Source of the DNA: Perkinsus olseni
Lineage: Eukaryota > Perkinsozoa > Perkinsida > Perkinsidae
Direction of reading: 5' to 3'
NCBI GenBank assembly: GCA_013115135.1
Contig: JABANP010000004.1
Location: 186,001-250,000, forward strand
DNA length: 64,000 nucleotides
Translations under genes and position numbers: made by a program
The notes under the pieces: model-generated
What the model saw: only the letters and a program-made list of their open reading frames with translations
What the model was told of the DNA's origin: nothing
Database searches by the model: none
In this document: in pieces, positions 32,338 through 44,082 of the stretch
How the letters are laid out: the number at the start of each line of letters is the position of its first letter
Numbering within the stretch: the first letter of the stretch is position 1

Positions 32338-32933
32338 ATGCGTTCCATTTTTGCTCTATTGGTGTGCTCCCTCTCCCTCTTCCTCATCGGTGCTGAGGAT
32401 GTGGCGCCAGAGCCGGCAGCCAACCTTCCGGAGGACGCTGATCTGGGTAGGACGCGTCCCGGTACTGTCGAGTGAGTGATGGAGTTCAGTCATCGATAAG
32501 CTGGTTGAGAAGCAGTGTGCTCGCCCTACCAAGAAGGGGGATTCGATCTCGGTCCACTACACCGGCTGGACACTGCAAGATGGCAAAAAATTCGACTCCA
32601 GCAGGGACAGGAATCGCCCTTTCGAGATCCCTCTTGGAGCAGGTAAGGGCTTTGACTGCCGGCCCTAGCAGGACTGTACGGCAATCCCCGTCAGGTCGTG
32701 TGATCAAGGGTTGGGATGAGGGGCTTGTCGGGATGTGCCCTGGTGAGCTCTGGCGTGTTACAATTCCCAGCGGCAAGGGGTAATAATAAGCAGCTCGGGA
32801 CTGCGAGGTGGAAGTTGGTCACAGGTATGGCAAGTACGGTGCGGGTGGTATTATTCCCGGTGGTGCTACTCTTGTCTTCAATATCGAGTTGCTGAGTATC
32901 AAGGGTGTGGAGCCGTCAGAAGAAGAGCTCTAA
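32338..32933 (+). CDS. Secretory-pathway FKBP-type prolyl isomerase
   Basis: Four exons (32338-32446, 32490-32642, 32695-32779, 32825-32933) join in phase to 151 residues. An N-terminal hydrophobic signal ([14 protein letters not shown]) precedes the FKBP domain: [68 protein letters not shown]. This matches the FKBP2 class of the ER lumen. No KDEL-type tail is seen (end EEEL). The introns are 43, 52 and 45 nt. The first donor is GTAGGA; using the later GTGAGT would leave an 18-nt intron and break the frame. The gene starts about 230 bp after pyruvate kinase 6. Confidence 0.93.
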
Positions 32934-33219
32934 GCATTGTGAAGAGGGCGGGAAGCCTCACTCCCTCATCGTCCCCATTCTGTTGAGTTCATTCAGTTGG
33001 AGGTGTTATAGATCGATCGTGCGTCAAAAGACTTGAGATTCCCAACCCTTGCTGATACCAGTGATGCCCTAATCAGGGTAATAGTAGTATGAACGGTGAA
33101 AGGGTCGTAGATCAGAGAGCAATCACCCATCAATACTATGCCCACGCCATCAGCCGAGAACGATGATGCAACGGTTGTGGAGGTGAGCATTTACCTCCAA
33201 AACTGCTATCTGATACCCT

Positions 33220-34820
33220 ATGGGTTTACGTTTAATCCAATTTTTTGGGGGATGCACCAGGCAAAAGGAAAGGAGTCTGGGTATTGGCAATATGGCTGCT
33301 AAGCACGACTTAGCCCTACTGCAGGAGGTAAGGGGCACCGTCCATAGGGATGGTGGGCGAGGCAGGCTAGTCGCGGCCAGTAGGAGTTGGATGGGCTGTT
33401 GTTAAGGTGTGGGGGTCCTACACTTACAATATAGATGATGCTGTGGGAGAGACACATGAAGTGCTGGAAGGGCTCAGCAGTGGTAGCAGATGTAATTATA
33501 CTGATTGGTGGCATATGTATTGGGGTAAGACTGGCGGGTTGTACGAAGCATGGCGGAAGGAAGGACCGCTGAGGAAATTAAAGTGGTGGAAGATGACGTA
33601 CAGGAAGAGGTAGTAGGGCTAGGCGATCTGCCGGCGCCTGCTCTGACGTACTGTTACGGTGGGAGGTCTGATGGTGCCCTCCGCGAGGTTGGCGTAGTGC
33701 ACATCAACCATGCTGGTATGAATTGTGATCATTAACTAAGAGGTTGGGGAACGTGCCATTGTCGAGAGGTCGTTGTCATTCAGAATAACTATGAAATACC
33801 GGATGAAAACTCAACGCTTAGTGTGAACAATATGTGTGGACGACGATCCACTCTTCTTCCCAGCTGTATCGATCTGACGAACTCGCGCCCTTCGAGTGAT
33901 GACTAGTCCTTCGGAAGGACTCCTTCCGTTGAGCTCTCCTCCCTCAGCGTCCCCTTCACACAGCAAGGTTGCATATGCACATGCTTTCAACTAGTGGAAG
34001 GTGGAGTTGATACAGGCCTCAAACTCATGGTGGCCAACTCCCACTATGACGTCCTAGGAGGCTCCGATCATCGGCAGTCGAACACTGAGGATCTGCGGAC
34101 TCTCATCAGAACAGCAACGGAGGAGTAGGGAGTACTCTTATTATTCTCGAATTCATTCGCCTCAGGGCCGTGGGCGCCCAGCTGATTGACCCGAAAAGAA
34201 CTGGCTTCCTCATCTGTGGTGATTTCAACGTAATCGACACTTCCCCGTGAGTGATGGCGGAGCGAAGCGAGTCTGGAAAAGACGTTTTCACTATTGTCAG
34301 CTATTACGAAAAACTTCGGACGTTGGATGGTGTCGCGAAGACCCGTGATCTATGGCGAGAAGTTCATGGGGACGAGGAGTAGCCCGCAGGTCCCCGGTTC
34401 GAATCCTGGGGAGGCTGTTTCGACCGCAGATATCGCTACACGATCCACAGTCGCCATAATAAGGCAAAAGAGGTGCTGCCAGACGCGGACGGTAACAGCC
34501 TCTTCCCTTGGCCCGTCCATCCTATACGGGTAGGGCCGTCTATGAGCGAGACACTCCCCGAAAATGACTCCGCATTTCTCAGGTTGATCATCTGTTTGCA
34601 TTAGACGAGTTGGACGGTACTCAGTGGGCCAGAGTGGACTGTTCTGAAATAGAGGTGATTGCAGTAGTGATTGTGTACACTGGTTTAGACGATGGTCTGA
34701 CAGCGGAGCGAAGCGCGTCTTGTAGTGCATTATTAGTCTCAGGTCCTCCGTCAGCCCTACGGGCAGGAGCTTGCCGACCATTGGGGTCAGAGCTGTGTCA
34801 TAACAGTGAAGCGCATCTGA
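33220..34820 (+). CDS. Endonuclease/exonuclease/phosphatase-fold hydrolase
   Basis: A multi-exon gene with the motif order of the DNase I-like fold. Exon 33220-33327 ends KHDLALLQE (metal-binding Glu). The next exon continues VWGSYTYNIDD. Later come MVANSHYDVLGGSDHR (about 34020-34080), LICGDFNVIDTSP (to 34246), YYEKLRTLDG, and the last exon LADHWGQS (catalytic Asp-His) ending in TGA at 34820. The family includes neutral sphingomyelinases, inositol phosphatases and nucleases. The order LQEVW...GDFN...DHWG is closest to sphingomyelinase-like members, but the substrate cannot be decided. The usual Asn in the first strand is not evident. Exons between 33620 and 33990 are unresolved. Introns 34247-34300, 34379-34429 and 34655-34742 are well supported; the middle one carries a T-arm-like module. 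Confidence 0.75.
34379..34429 (+). other. Intron with tRNA T-arm-like hairpin
   Basis: A 51-nt GT-AG intron with CCCCGGTTCGAATCCTGGGG in the middle, a T-stem/loop with one mismatch and a perfect B-box, followed by AGGCT, which can pair with the AGCC next to the donor. The flanking codons close exactly (GAG GA|A TAT). Confidence 0.75.
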
Positions 34821-35149
34821 TGCTACCCAAGCCGCCCATACGGCCCTTCAGGGAATTTTTCACCCCGTCTATTACCAGGATTTTTCGAACGATAATCACT
34901 TTTTAGGAGCTCCAGTTGTGCCTGGCCGCTATCCGAGGTTCATTCTGCTGCTACGGTAAAGCATTTTGCGTGGTGTCACCATAGCCTCGCCGACGCACGA
35001 GAGTGAACCATTTTGTCTCAATCGGATGCTGGGTAGCATTATCGTAGCTGCCATTGATTGGTCATGTTTGACGTCGGGTGTTGTGTTGGTATGGGCACGT
35101 CCCGACCAGTAGCGGTTCTTAGAGGCGTTGTTGTTGTTGTCGCTCATCG

Positions 35150-38100
35150 GATGTCTAACAATGAGCAGTGCTGCCAAGAGTGGATGACTAAGCTGGAGCA
35201 GAGGACGATTGAATTGGGTGAGACTGCTGCTCGTAGGAGTACGTCTGACCACTATACTCATCATTTCGTTCGTTCCATCATGTAATTCTAACACTACCGT
35301 CCCCCATCGCTCACACTACGTCTGATGTTCTCAACTAGACGACGGAGCCCCCTCTCGGTTGGCCATCATCATCAACCATAAGCGTAGCTCTCATGTGCCG
35401 GGCTTGCGGTGCCGCAGACGATGATAGGGATATGATGTCACCTCTAGCAGTGGCCTCTCTCACATCACGAGACCGGTATGCGTGTTGCTTGTCAGCATCG
35501 GCATCGTCTCGGGAGGCTCTACTGAAGCGAGAGCTGGAGTCTCTCACAGCAGCATGCGCTCGAGCCGAGGCTAAGGCTACAGGGTTGGAGGAGGAAAAGA
35601 AAGATTGGCAAATGGAGAAGAAACAACTTGAAGCTGAGTGGGACGCGAGTCGACCTATTTTGCATCTTTCGCTGTCAATGTCTGGATACTCCTCAGAGTG
35701 GATCGATTACACAATGAGGAATGTGAGGTGAGATCCAGACTTGAGAAGGAGAGGGCGGAGCATCAGCGGACACGGGTAGGCCGTCTCGTCGTTAATGCGT
35801 GGTTTACTCCTGGACTACTCCCCCAGTGCTAATCACTACTAGCAATCGTATAGACGTACAGAGAGTTGGGATCGGGTCAGGTGGTGGTGCTCGTACTGCC
35901 GCGTTGATGTGGCTGCGGCAGGGAAATTTCACAAGTCAAGTGCTAGTTCCGTACTTAGTCGGATGAGTATCGATAAGACAGCATTGCTGTGCACTTTTCA
36001 GGTCCATCTTGAGCTAAGATGTGAGGGACTGCAGAAGCAACGGCAGGAGGCCTTACTGGGCGACTCGGGAGCGATGGGCGTGGTGAGCCCCTAGGCCCCA
36101 CGGCAGTTGAATTGTGTTCCCTCAGGGCCTCGCGGCGCCTTCCGGTGGATCCTCTCTTGCGCGGTTCCAGCTCGAATCTTGCCAATTGAGGGTAGCCCAA
36201 TTAGAGAAGGAATTGGAGTTGCACAGGAGCACTCAGCAACAGGCAAGAGGGCAATTTCGTGGCGCGCGACATATTCGAGGTTATCGACGAGCAGGTACAG
36301 TCGTTGTTGGGTCGGATATCTGAGCTCGAGGCTGAGCTGCGGCTAGCTTTTAACGACTGCCGAGCTGCAGAAACGAAGGCGAAAAAGACAGAGAAAATAC
36401 AAGTGAGGACGACTTCTGACTATTCCCGCCAAGTTACGTGTTCTTAGGAGGAGTTGGAAGCAACAAGGGACATGCTAACCGTTACTAAGGAGCAGCTGTC
36501 AGTGACTAACTCCAAGTTGGCGATGAATGTCGGTCCTTCTGTTAACTGTTGGGAAGTGTCTTCGGTCTCTCGCTCGATTTGATGAGTATCCGAGGTCGAT
36601 GCTTGCATTTAACGGAGTGGTTGCAGTCCTAAATTGATAGCTTTAAATCTTCCTACGAAGCGCCTCACTGACTGGATACCCTCTGATAGGTATATCCGGA
36701 TAGACTTCTCCTCAGATATCCTCTCATTCCACCATACAGCGTCTTCGAGAGGAGCTTGCTGGGTTCATACTCGAGACGGAGATGATCCACGAGGAATGTG
36801 AGCCCTTCGTAGTGTGCTCGACTATCTCTCTCGCTCGCGTTATCGGCGGCTTCATTGACTTCGCCAACTGCCATCGTGTTTTCTGTTAGTGACGGCTTTG
36901 GGTGTCGTACCATCCTCCCCGAGAATTTCGGGGCGAGTGACGGGAAGTCGAGAGCTGCTGTCGTCCGAGTGGAGTATGGTGAAGGGCTTCATCCGTCAGG
37001 CTAAGTCCGACAAGGCCCGGCTGGAGGCTGAGACTGCGAGGTCAGAGGAGAATCTTTGCGCAGCCGGAAGATTTTCCTGATTCTTCGATCGCAGGCTGTC
37101 AGGAGAGCAGGAATATCTAAAGGCGAAAGTGAAGGCGATGGAAGCCGGTGTTCAGTCGAAAGAACAGCTTAAGAAAACAGATGAGATCGCGAAAGTGGGT
37201 TGCGGCAACGCTGGGCTGCTCGGGAATTTCGTGGCGAGTGACGCTTTCGCCCACCTGCAGGCTTCCTCTTCGTCGTCGTCATCTGATGTGATAGAATTGA
37301 CGAGCGACTCTGAGGCGGCCAGCCAAGAGGATGCTGCCGTCAGTACGATGAGGGAGAAGGACAGAGTGAGAGGCTAGTTCCGGGTGGATAGTGGTTGGAG
37401 GTTCCACTGGTTTGATCAGATCATAGCAGCCAACGCTGAGGAGATGAGTCGGCTCAGTGAGCTGTTGAAGGAGAAGGAAGAGGAACTACAGAGGTTAAAG
37501 ATGGAGCAAGCGGCGACGAAGGTATCATGGATTCTGACTACGTCGCTGTGGCACGGGGAGTACCATAAATCGAGGAACTCAGCATACTACTGCCAGTTGG
37601 TGTGGGTTTGGGGACGGTATCGCATCAGATTGTACGTAAACGGCGACCAAGTGACCAGAGCTCTCCGGAGGGTGGGGACTCGGCAGAGGATAACGTCAGT
37701 CAGCCGATGGCGAAGAGGTAAAGGACTCGGGTTCGATTCCCACAGCTGTCATATTTGCATCAGGTATAAGGCAACGCTAGAGCGGCTTAGTGAAGTAGAC
37801 CGGCTCCACGAGGAGATAAGGAAACTGAACGCACGGGGTAGGGTAGCCGGCCGATGCCCTCCTCCGAGAGCGATATCCTCTTGGGGGAGCTGGTCTTGAG
37901 GAATCGCTCTCCCTTCTCAGAGCAGTCCTCTGGGGAGCCGTTGAATAGATTGGAAGAGCTTACGGCAGAAAGGGACGGGGCCGTTAGGGAACTGCGAGAG
38001 TTCAAGATCGATATGCAAGAGTATCACTGATGCTGCTGGGGTTGTTGTCGATGAAAAACCCGCCGTCCTCTCAGGCACGTTCGTGGCTTGGCTACGAGCG

Positions 38101-38540
38101 TTGAGAGTCTCACCGGCTGGCGAGTGAATCCTCTACCGGATGGTCATCGATGGCATCTTAGGTTGAAGGAAGAACCTCCGCAGCAGGTGATGTGATCTCC
38201 GGGATTCGAACCCGCGCCCTTTCGCATGCAAGTCGACCATTTCCTCAGCCACTGTCCATCGAAGTAAATCAGAAGGGTGAACACGGGCAGTATGAGATTG
38301 TTTCCTCCTGTCGGCACCTCCCAGATGAAGCCGTCACTCGGCTCATCGACTTCGAGGATATGCCGGGGATGCTCGCCACCCTAGTGTTGCTGCGTGGGTC
38401 TCAGACTATGGACGTTTCCTAATGCACACCCCTTTCTCGTGTTGTTTAATATCAACAGTAACGGCATTACCGTCAGTTTGTTTAGTGATGGCATCAAGGA
38501 GGGATTCCGATGCATCGGATGGGACAAGGTAAAACGTTAT
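35150..38540 (+). CDS. Coiled-coil protein, many short exons
   Basis: From an ATG at 35150 (MSNNEQCCQEWMTKLEQR) a chain of coding segments shows heptad-rich, Glu/Lys/Leu/Arg-rich helices: LKRELESLTAACARAEAKA (35520-35600), RLEKERAEHQRTR, LELRCEGLQKQRQEAL, LRVAQLEKELELHRSTQQQ (36180-36250), LGRISELEAELRLAF, EELEATRDMLTVTKEQL, AEEMSRLSELLKEKEEEL (37430-37500) and LERLSEVDRLHEEIRKLNA (37770-37835). A Ser-rich stretch with SSSSDVIELTSDSE is inserted near 37270. The last segments (to about 38540) are globular, with LPDEAVTRLIDFEDMPG. Family unknown; it could be a structural or tethering protein. Many borders are uncertain, and whether 38.25-38.54 kb belongs here or to the next gene is open. Confidence 0.45.
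37695..37763 (+). other. Intron with compressed tRNA-like sequence
   Basis: GTCAGT...ATCAG, 69 nt. It holds an A-box-like GATGGCGAAGAGGTAAAG directly followed by GACTCGGGTTCGATTCCC, a B-box/T-arm pattern, in the sense of the coiled-coil gene. The A-B spacing is much too short for a functional tRNA. Confidence 0.6.
38187..38248 (-). other. Intron with antisense tRNA 3'-half
   Basis: A 62-nt plus-strand intron (GTGATG...TCCTCAG). On the minus strand it reads CTTGCATGCGAAAGG then CGCGGGTTCGAATCCCG, i.e. an anticodon-loop-like element with TGC (Ala-type), variable loop and T-arm of a tRNA, antisense to the host gene. Confidence 0.65.
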
Positions 38541-38639
38541 CGTCGCTCAGCAGGCGGACGGGGGGAAGTGGTAGCGACCGGTTATTATTAATCAGCATCA
38601 TTCTCGATGTACTTTAGATCTCCTCTGTTCACTTATCTG

Positions 38640-41600
38640 GTCATACTCTCAGGTTTGATTTGAAGGCTGTTGATAAGGCAGCTGAGCTACGGCAAGCTGG
38701 TCGATCGTACATGGAAGATGGTGATTACGTCAAAGGCAAGGAAGCGTAAGCCGGAGGGCAGGGCTAACCGCAGATGGGCAGAATTGGCTGATTTCTAACC
38801 TCTATTACGACGTCTAGTCACTGCCCTATTCTCGGAGACAACAGTGCCCTTCCATCTCACCACCCTTGTGTTCTGGTGATGGGTATTAGCATCCGTCACC
38901 CGTCCATCATACCGATCCTCGAGGGATAGGTTAGTTCGACTAGCGGAGCGACGCGACATTACCGTGGGAGACTCCTACTTTGATGCACATGAGAATTACA
39001 CAATCGCTGTAGCACTGGCCACTGCTACCATAGACATGCTCGAGTGTTAACTAGCCCCTTTCTAGCGAGGGATCGTGTATATCGTAATGGTCAAGCAGGA
39101 GGTGACGGCTCTGCAGGTATCTGGCATCAGCTCAGTGGCTAGTGGCTGGCAGGGATGCTAATACCGATCCAAAACGCCGATCACTTTTTAATAAGCATCT
39201 CGCGGAGACGCTGGGCCTGGCTGAGGCAGCGGTAGTCGTGCAGGCTTCTGATGGGCTCTGATGCTCTTCTGGCCAGGCTGATAAGATACGGGTTTATGAA
39301 GAGACGCAGAAGATTGTTGATACTGATGACTGCTACTCATCGGGTATGAGTAAGACTAAGGATCTTGTCGATCACCATAGGTGGGGGGTGAAGATGGAGT
39401 TGCCGGGAAACGAACTTGCGCAGGTTTATGGAGGCGCTGAATACGCTAAAGTCGTGCCGTCATCGACTCGAGCAGATAGAAGCTGTCCTGATTGAGTCGT
39501 GTGAAGGGGAAGGTGGAGAGAGTCCGACGCGACGAGCAGTTAACAATAGCAGGGCCCAAGTCGATGAGATGATAGCGAGGTGCCGCGGTTCGATCCGGGG
39601 ACCTAATGCTTATAGGATCGAAGAACCTACCGTTCGGCTGAATTGCAGGTATCGAGGGCTGAACAAGTCGCCTGTATTGCCACCTCGGGCAGCAGGGTCT
39701 AGTAAGCTGATAAACCCTCTGACGGCAGAGCTGAAGCAACAGCAGCAGCAGCAGACGTCTGTGCTATCTGAGCCTTCCTCCTCTTCCTCGTCTTTCGTAT
39801 CGCCCGATCGGGTATTGACGGCTAAGGAGAGCAGGATTGTGATCAGAGGAGGGGAGATCGGCGGGATGGAGTTCCCCGAGTGGTCCAATGAAGAGGATGC
39901 CGTTATTGTTGATGATGATAGGACACGAATGTAAGCTGCATGCCCTGACTCGTGTAGCAGTGGCTTGTCAGCTTGTCGGGGACCATGCCCCAGTTTATGA
40001 GGAATGAAGATGACGTGATGAGTCTGTCACCACAGCAGGCTCCTCTCTGTGTCAAGTGGGGACCATTGTCTAGTGCTGTAGGGAAGCCGTGCTGCCGCTG
40101 TAGTCGATCGATGCATGCGTGTCATCAGAACATCCCTGCGAATAACAGCAACCACAGGAAGCTCCTCGTGACCGATACATCGGCGGGGCAGTTGGTACAG
40201 AACCTTGTGGGCGATTGCAGTTTCATATCGGCCCTTGCGATATGTGGGTGAAGGCTCGACGGCGGCAGCGTTGTGATTCCCCTACCCCTCCTTAGGTATG
40301 CATTGGGAGCAGCGGTACTCTGCTGACGGCCGACAACCGTCTGATCAACAACCCAGGCTCTTCTCGGATAAAATATACCCGCAAAACCGGCGGGTGATCA
40401 CCATCAGCTTCGCTCCGTCGGGGAGGAATCTGTTTTCTGCTAGGGACAAGCGGTGAAGTCGCCAACGGGTGCTTACAAGGTTAAGCTGTTTGTTAATGGA
40501 GTGTGGAGGCTGGTGGAAGTTTCTGACTGGGTAAGATCGAGTCATACACGTCGATACCACTCCTTCCCCAACTCTCATCTCTACCTGACAGTACATTTAT
40601 GGCGATAGGCGAATAATACTGTCCGTAGCTCTGTCTTGATCGCAGCAGACGGCAGGATGATCCAACAGGATTGCCTCGTTGCGTACTGCAAATGATGAAG
40701 TCATTTTCGCCCCATCTCCCTTATTGGTGTTCATTCAGTTCCCTCTCTCCTCCAACGGCACGCTACTAACGTCCTACTGTAAGAATGGCGATTGGTGGGC
40801 CCCGATACTCGAGAAGGCTTTTATGAAGGTTCATGGGTGAGCACAAGTTGAGAGAAGACAAGCTGTGAGAATGATCATCTTCTCAGGGGATACGGTTTCC
40901 CCGGCTCCATCGGTTCCTGCGACCTCTACGTCCTCACTGGCTGGCTACCTGAGGAGATATTCTTCGCAGACCTGCGTTCCACGACACCGTCGAGTGACTC
41001 TGAGCCGGAGTCATTAGCACGTGAGGCGACACATCTTGTCCTCCGATTTGTGGAAACGGTTTCCTGGTCTTCGTGGCCGGGCAATCCCTACATCACTTTT
41101 TCGTCGACGAAATGGGCCATATCGTCCTTGCTCGCAGAAAGGCGCTGATCTTTGTTATCAGGTTCGACGACGCCTCCGAAGTCCCTCTGCGATCCGGAGC
41201 GAGTCTGGGAAGATTCTGCACTCGGGCACCAAGCATGGTGAGAGGCTCACGCGGTCGTCACCGGTCGACTGGGAGTAGCCGAAGAGCAGCTGCAGCGTCT
41301 TTCCTTCAGGGGATTGCCTCCTCACTGTGGCGTGTGGTGAGCTGTCGGAAGAAGAATCCAATCGAACGGGTTTAGCCAGTCGGCATACCTACGCCATACT
41401 CGAGGTAGGCGGTGATCTCGTCCGTTGTCAGACTGTCGAGAGGGTAGGTCGGGGAGTTCAAGGGTAACCGTTTGCTGATGCTGAAGAATCCGTGGTCGTC
41501 TCTGAGGTGGAGAGGGAGGTTTTCTCCCGAGGATGAGGTAGGTCCGCTGCAAGAGTCCAGCGGTCATCGGTGTTGTCAGGAATCTTGGGCTGACGAGGGT

Positions 41601-43680
41601 CTAAGACAGATGCTGCACTACGACCAGCTCACCAGTGTTGACTATGATAGAGGACTATTCTGGATCGACTTTGAGAGTTTAGTTCGGTAAGTCGTAACCC
41701 CACTAAGTGTGGATGTTATGAACTGATAATGAGTGGGAGCTGTTGTATCCTCCCTGAGAAGAATAGATGCATCGAATTGTCTGTCATTCGTTTATGATTT
41801 ACCTTCGTTTCTTAAACTCTGCCCATACGTACCGATAATTCTAAGATGTGGTGGAAGGGTTGTGAATGACTTACTGCTTTTCGCTTCACTCTGATAATCG
41901 AGGTCCACCCTCTCTGCGAGCAGCAGACCGTAGTCGGCATTTCGGAATTCGCAGGCCGTCCAGGCCCCGGACGGCAGAACTTCCTACAGACTTGCGGTCA
42001 ATTCCTTGGCTTCATATCGACGAGTGTTCTCGACACAAACAACAGTCCATTGGGGCACCCGATGTTCATGGCCACCGCAAATGGACAGAAATTGCTTTTT
42101 TGGGTGCCGAGGGTGGGATTGGAACCTGGGTGTATCAGGTATTTCGATTCTGTCTGTCTGAACTGGAATCCTGCCTTATTCCGGTATTCCCATACAGTCC
42201 ACGGTGAATGGTTTTACTTGAGGGAGGTCAGCAAGTGGGTGGAGAATGACAGGTTCTTCCTAGGGAACAACCCACAGTAATCGTACCCGGGTTGCCGTAT
42301 AGACTGTTATCGCCTTCCGGTGGTAGGTACTCTATCGACGTACCTCGACCGAGCCGTCCGAGCGATGTAAGTGTCGTTACCTGTCCCGCCCGTCGCTCAA
42401 ATCAACTCGAACAGCGTTGACTGTCGGTATGAATTCACCACTTACCGCTGCGAAAGTGTCGCCGACATGAACCGTTCTTTGCCGATAACAACAGCCCTAC
42501 GGCCTCGATGCGTCCTTGACTCTGGCTCAATGCTTCCATGATCATCACACTAAACCGTCTTGACTCGGAGCGCTCGGGTCGGGTGTCTTAGCAAGGCTCA
42601 TGCGTTCACTCGTGCATAGTCTATGACGGTCATCGTTGTATTCTCTCAGCTTCATCATGTCAGATACTAGTATGGTTGGTATTGACTCAGCATAACTCTG
42701 AATTCCCTACGCATGAGAATCAAGACTTCATATTCAACAACGTCACCATTCATGTCTATCGCTCCCGGTACGTCTCCCTCCTCCACCTCCTCCTCTGCAT
42801 GCCCTCCACGTGCTAGGTCCTCCCATCGTCGTATATACCGTCCTGATCGGCCAATGGTGCAAGGTGTGTACACCAATGCCCCACATACAACCATCAAGGT
42901 CCAACTCCCTTACGAACAGGTTAGCCCCTCCCCGCTTAGTATATCTTGACTTGCTCTTTTCAGTTCTTCTACGACCCGGCCCAGGAAGTCCTCCATCTGA
43001 CTGCTGTGGTCGGAGTTTTTGATCGTCGCTTCTCTCCGATTGATTTTACAATACGGTTTTGTTCGACATCCAAGATCAGCGTCGAGCCCATCCCGCTTCG
43101 AAAGGCGCATCGCTCCGTCGTCTCCGATGCCTGGTGAGTCCATCGTCACCCTCCATGACTATCCTACTCATCATCGCCACCCTCAGTTGGAAGTCTGGCT
43201 TCAATGCGGGCGGCAGTGGCGACAAGAGCACGTTTAAGAGGAACCCTATGTGGGTCTGTATGTAGGGCTACCCTCATCTCGCCGGCGACGGGGGAAAGTG
43301 GTGATGCTGTAGGTTGGACGCTGACGCTGCTCGTAGTCTACCCTATTGGGAATTCCGAGCCACTGTGTGCGTTGGTGGCGGTGGTGCACGTGATGAGGAT
43401 GATGAGCAGGTGGGGTTGGATGCTGCTTGATGGGAAACACACCATTATTGTGCTTAGGTGACGGATGGTCTGTATAAACCAGCAGTGCATTTCCTTCGAT
43501 CATCTGTGCTCCGGAGCTGCCCATCATCCATGCCACTGTTCACTGATGAAGTATTAGTCATGTCACCCCACTGGCCTAATATGTATGTCTCCAATAAAGT
43601 GGATAAAAGTAAGTCATCTGCTGTCGTGCATCGTCGTCGATTCTCGAGACGTCCCGTAGAGGCTGCGCTTGCACTCCGAT
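38640..43680 (+). CDS. Calpain-7-like cysteine protease (MIT + calpain)
   Basis: A many-exon gene in the order of CAPN7/PalB. The start has an MIT-like helix (AVDKAAELRQAGRSYMEDGDY, 38660-38740) and a second helical hairpin (SCRHRLEQIEAVLIE, 39450). A linker LTAKESRIVIRGGEIGGMEF precedes the catalytic core. The core has the Cys in NLVGDCSFISALAI (40205-40248), IYPQNRRVITISFAPSGRN, GAYKVKLFVNGVWRLVEV, ILEKAFMKVHGGYGFPGS, the His in SRHTYAILE (about 41380), the Asn in LMLKNPWSSLRWRGRF (about 41475), FWIDFESLVRYFDSVCL and NWNPALF (to 42185). The C-H-N triad is intact. The C-terminal part (42700-43260) is beta-rich, like the C2-like end of calpain-7. Relatives act with ESCRT-III through the MIT domain. 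First and last exons are not defined. Confidence 0.8.
39580..39615 (+). other. T-arm-like module, in-frame 36-nt candidate intron
   Basis: GTGCCGCGGTTCGATCCGGG...TTATAG has GT-AG borders and a B-box. It is exactly 36 nt long with no stop in the calpain reading frame, so it is either a minimal intron or has become coding. Confidence 0.45.
42101..42137 (-). other. Antisense T-arm-like module at an intron end
   Basis: The 3' end of a long calpain intron (about 41690-42137). On the minus strand it reads CCCAGGTTCCAATCCCACC, later followed by CACCCAAAAAAG. The B-box has one deviation. A short A-run beyond the module is what a tRNA-derived SINE tail would give. Confidence 0.45.
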
Positions 43681-44082
43681 GATGAGCACTTGGCGATCCA
43701 CCGGGCCGGATCCAGGCGCCAGGTCGCGTCGAGAACTGGGTGTACCATGATTTGATAGAGTTGTCATTGTCACTTCTACCCTTCCTTCAGGTGCCTGTCC
43801 ATCCACTTTCGATAATGTGATCGTGGTGACCCCGTGTACGCTTGACGCAGGAGTAGAGGCCCCCTTCCTACTCGACCTAGAGTGTGACTGCCCCTTCTCA
43901 ATAGTGAGGTCCATCAGTGTTCTTCCGGAAGAGTCGGGGCGGCGGCGGCCGTCAACAAGCACACCACCACCGAGCTCTCACTGACATATTATTGATCGCG
44001 CTTGAGTTTCGTTTTAAGATTCCTTTACCATTTACTCGTCTTGTGTTGTCACGAACCTCTGTACACCTCGACTGGGTTTTCC

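Noticed and set aside
34379..34429. Functional tRNA genes at the B-box positions
   Set aside because: No acceptor stem, D-arm and anticodon arm at proper spacing; the modules lie inside GT-AG introns whose flanks join in frame.
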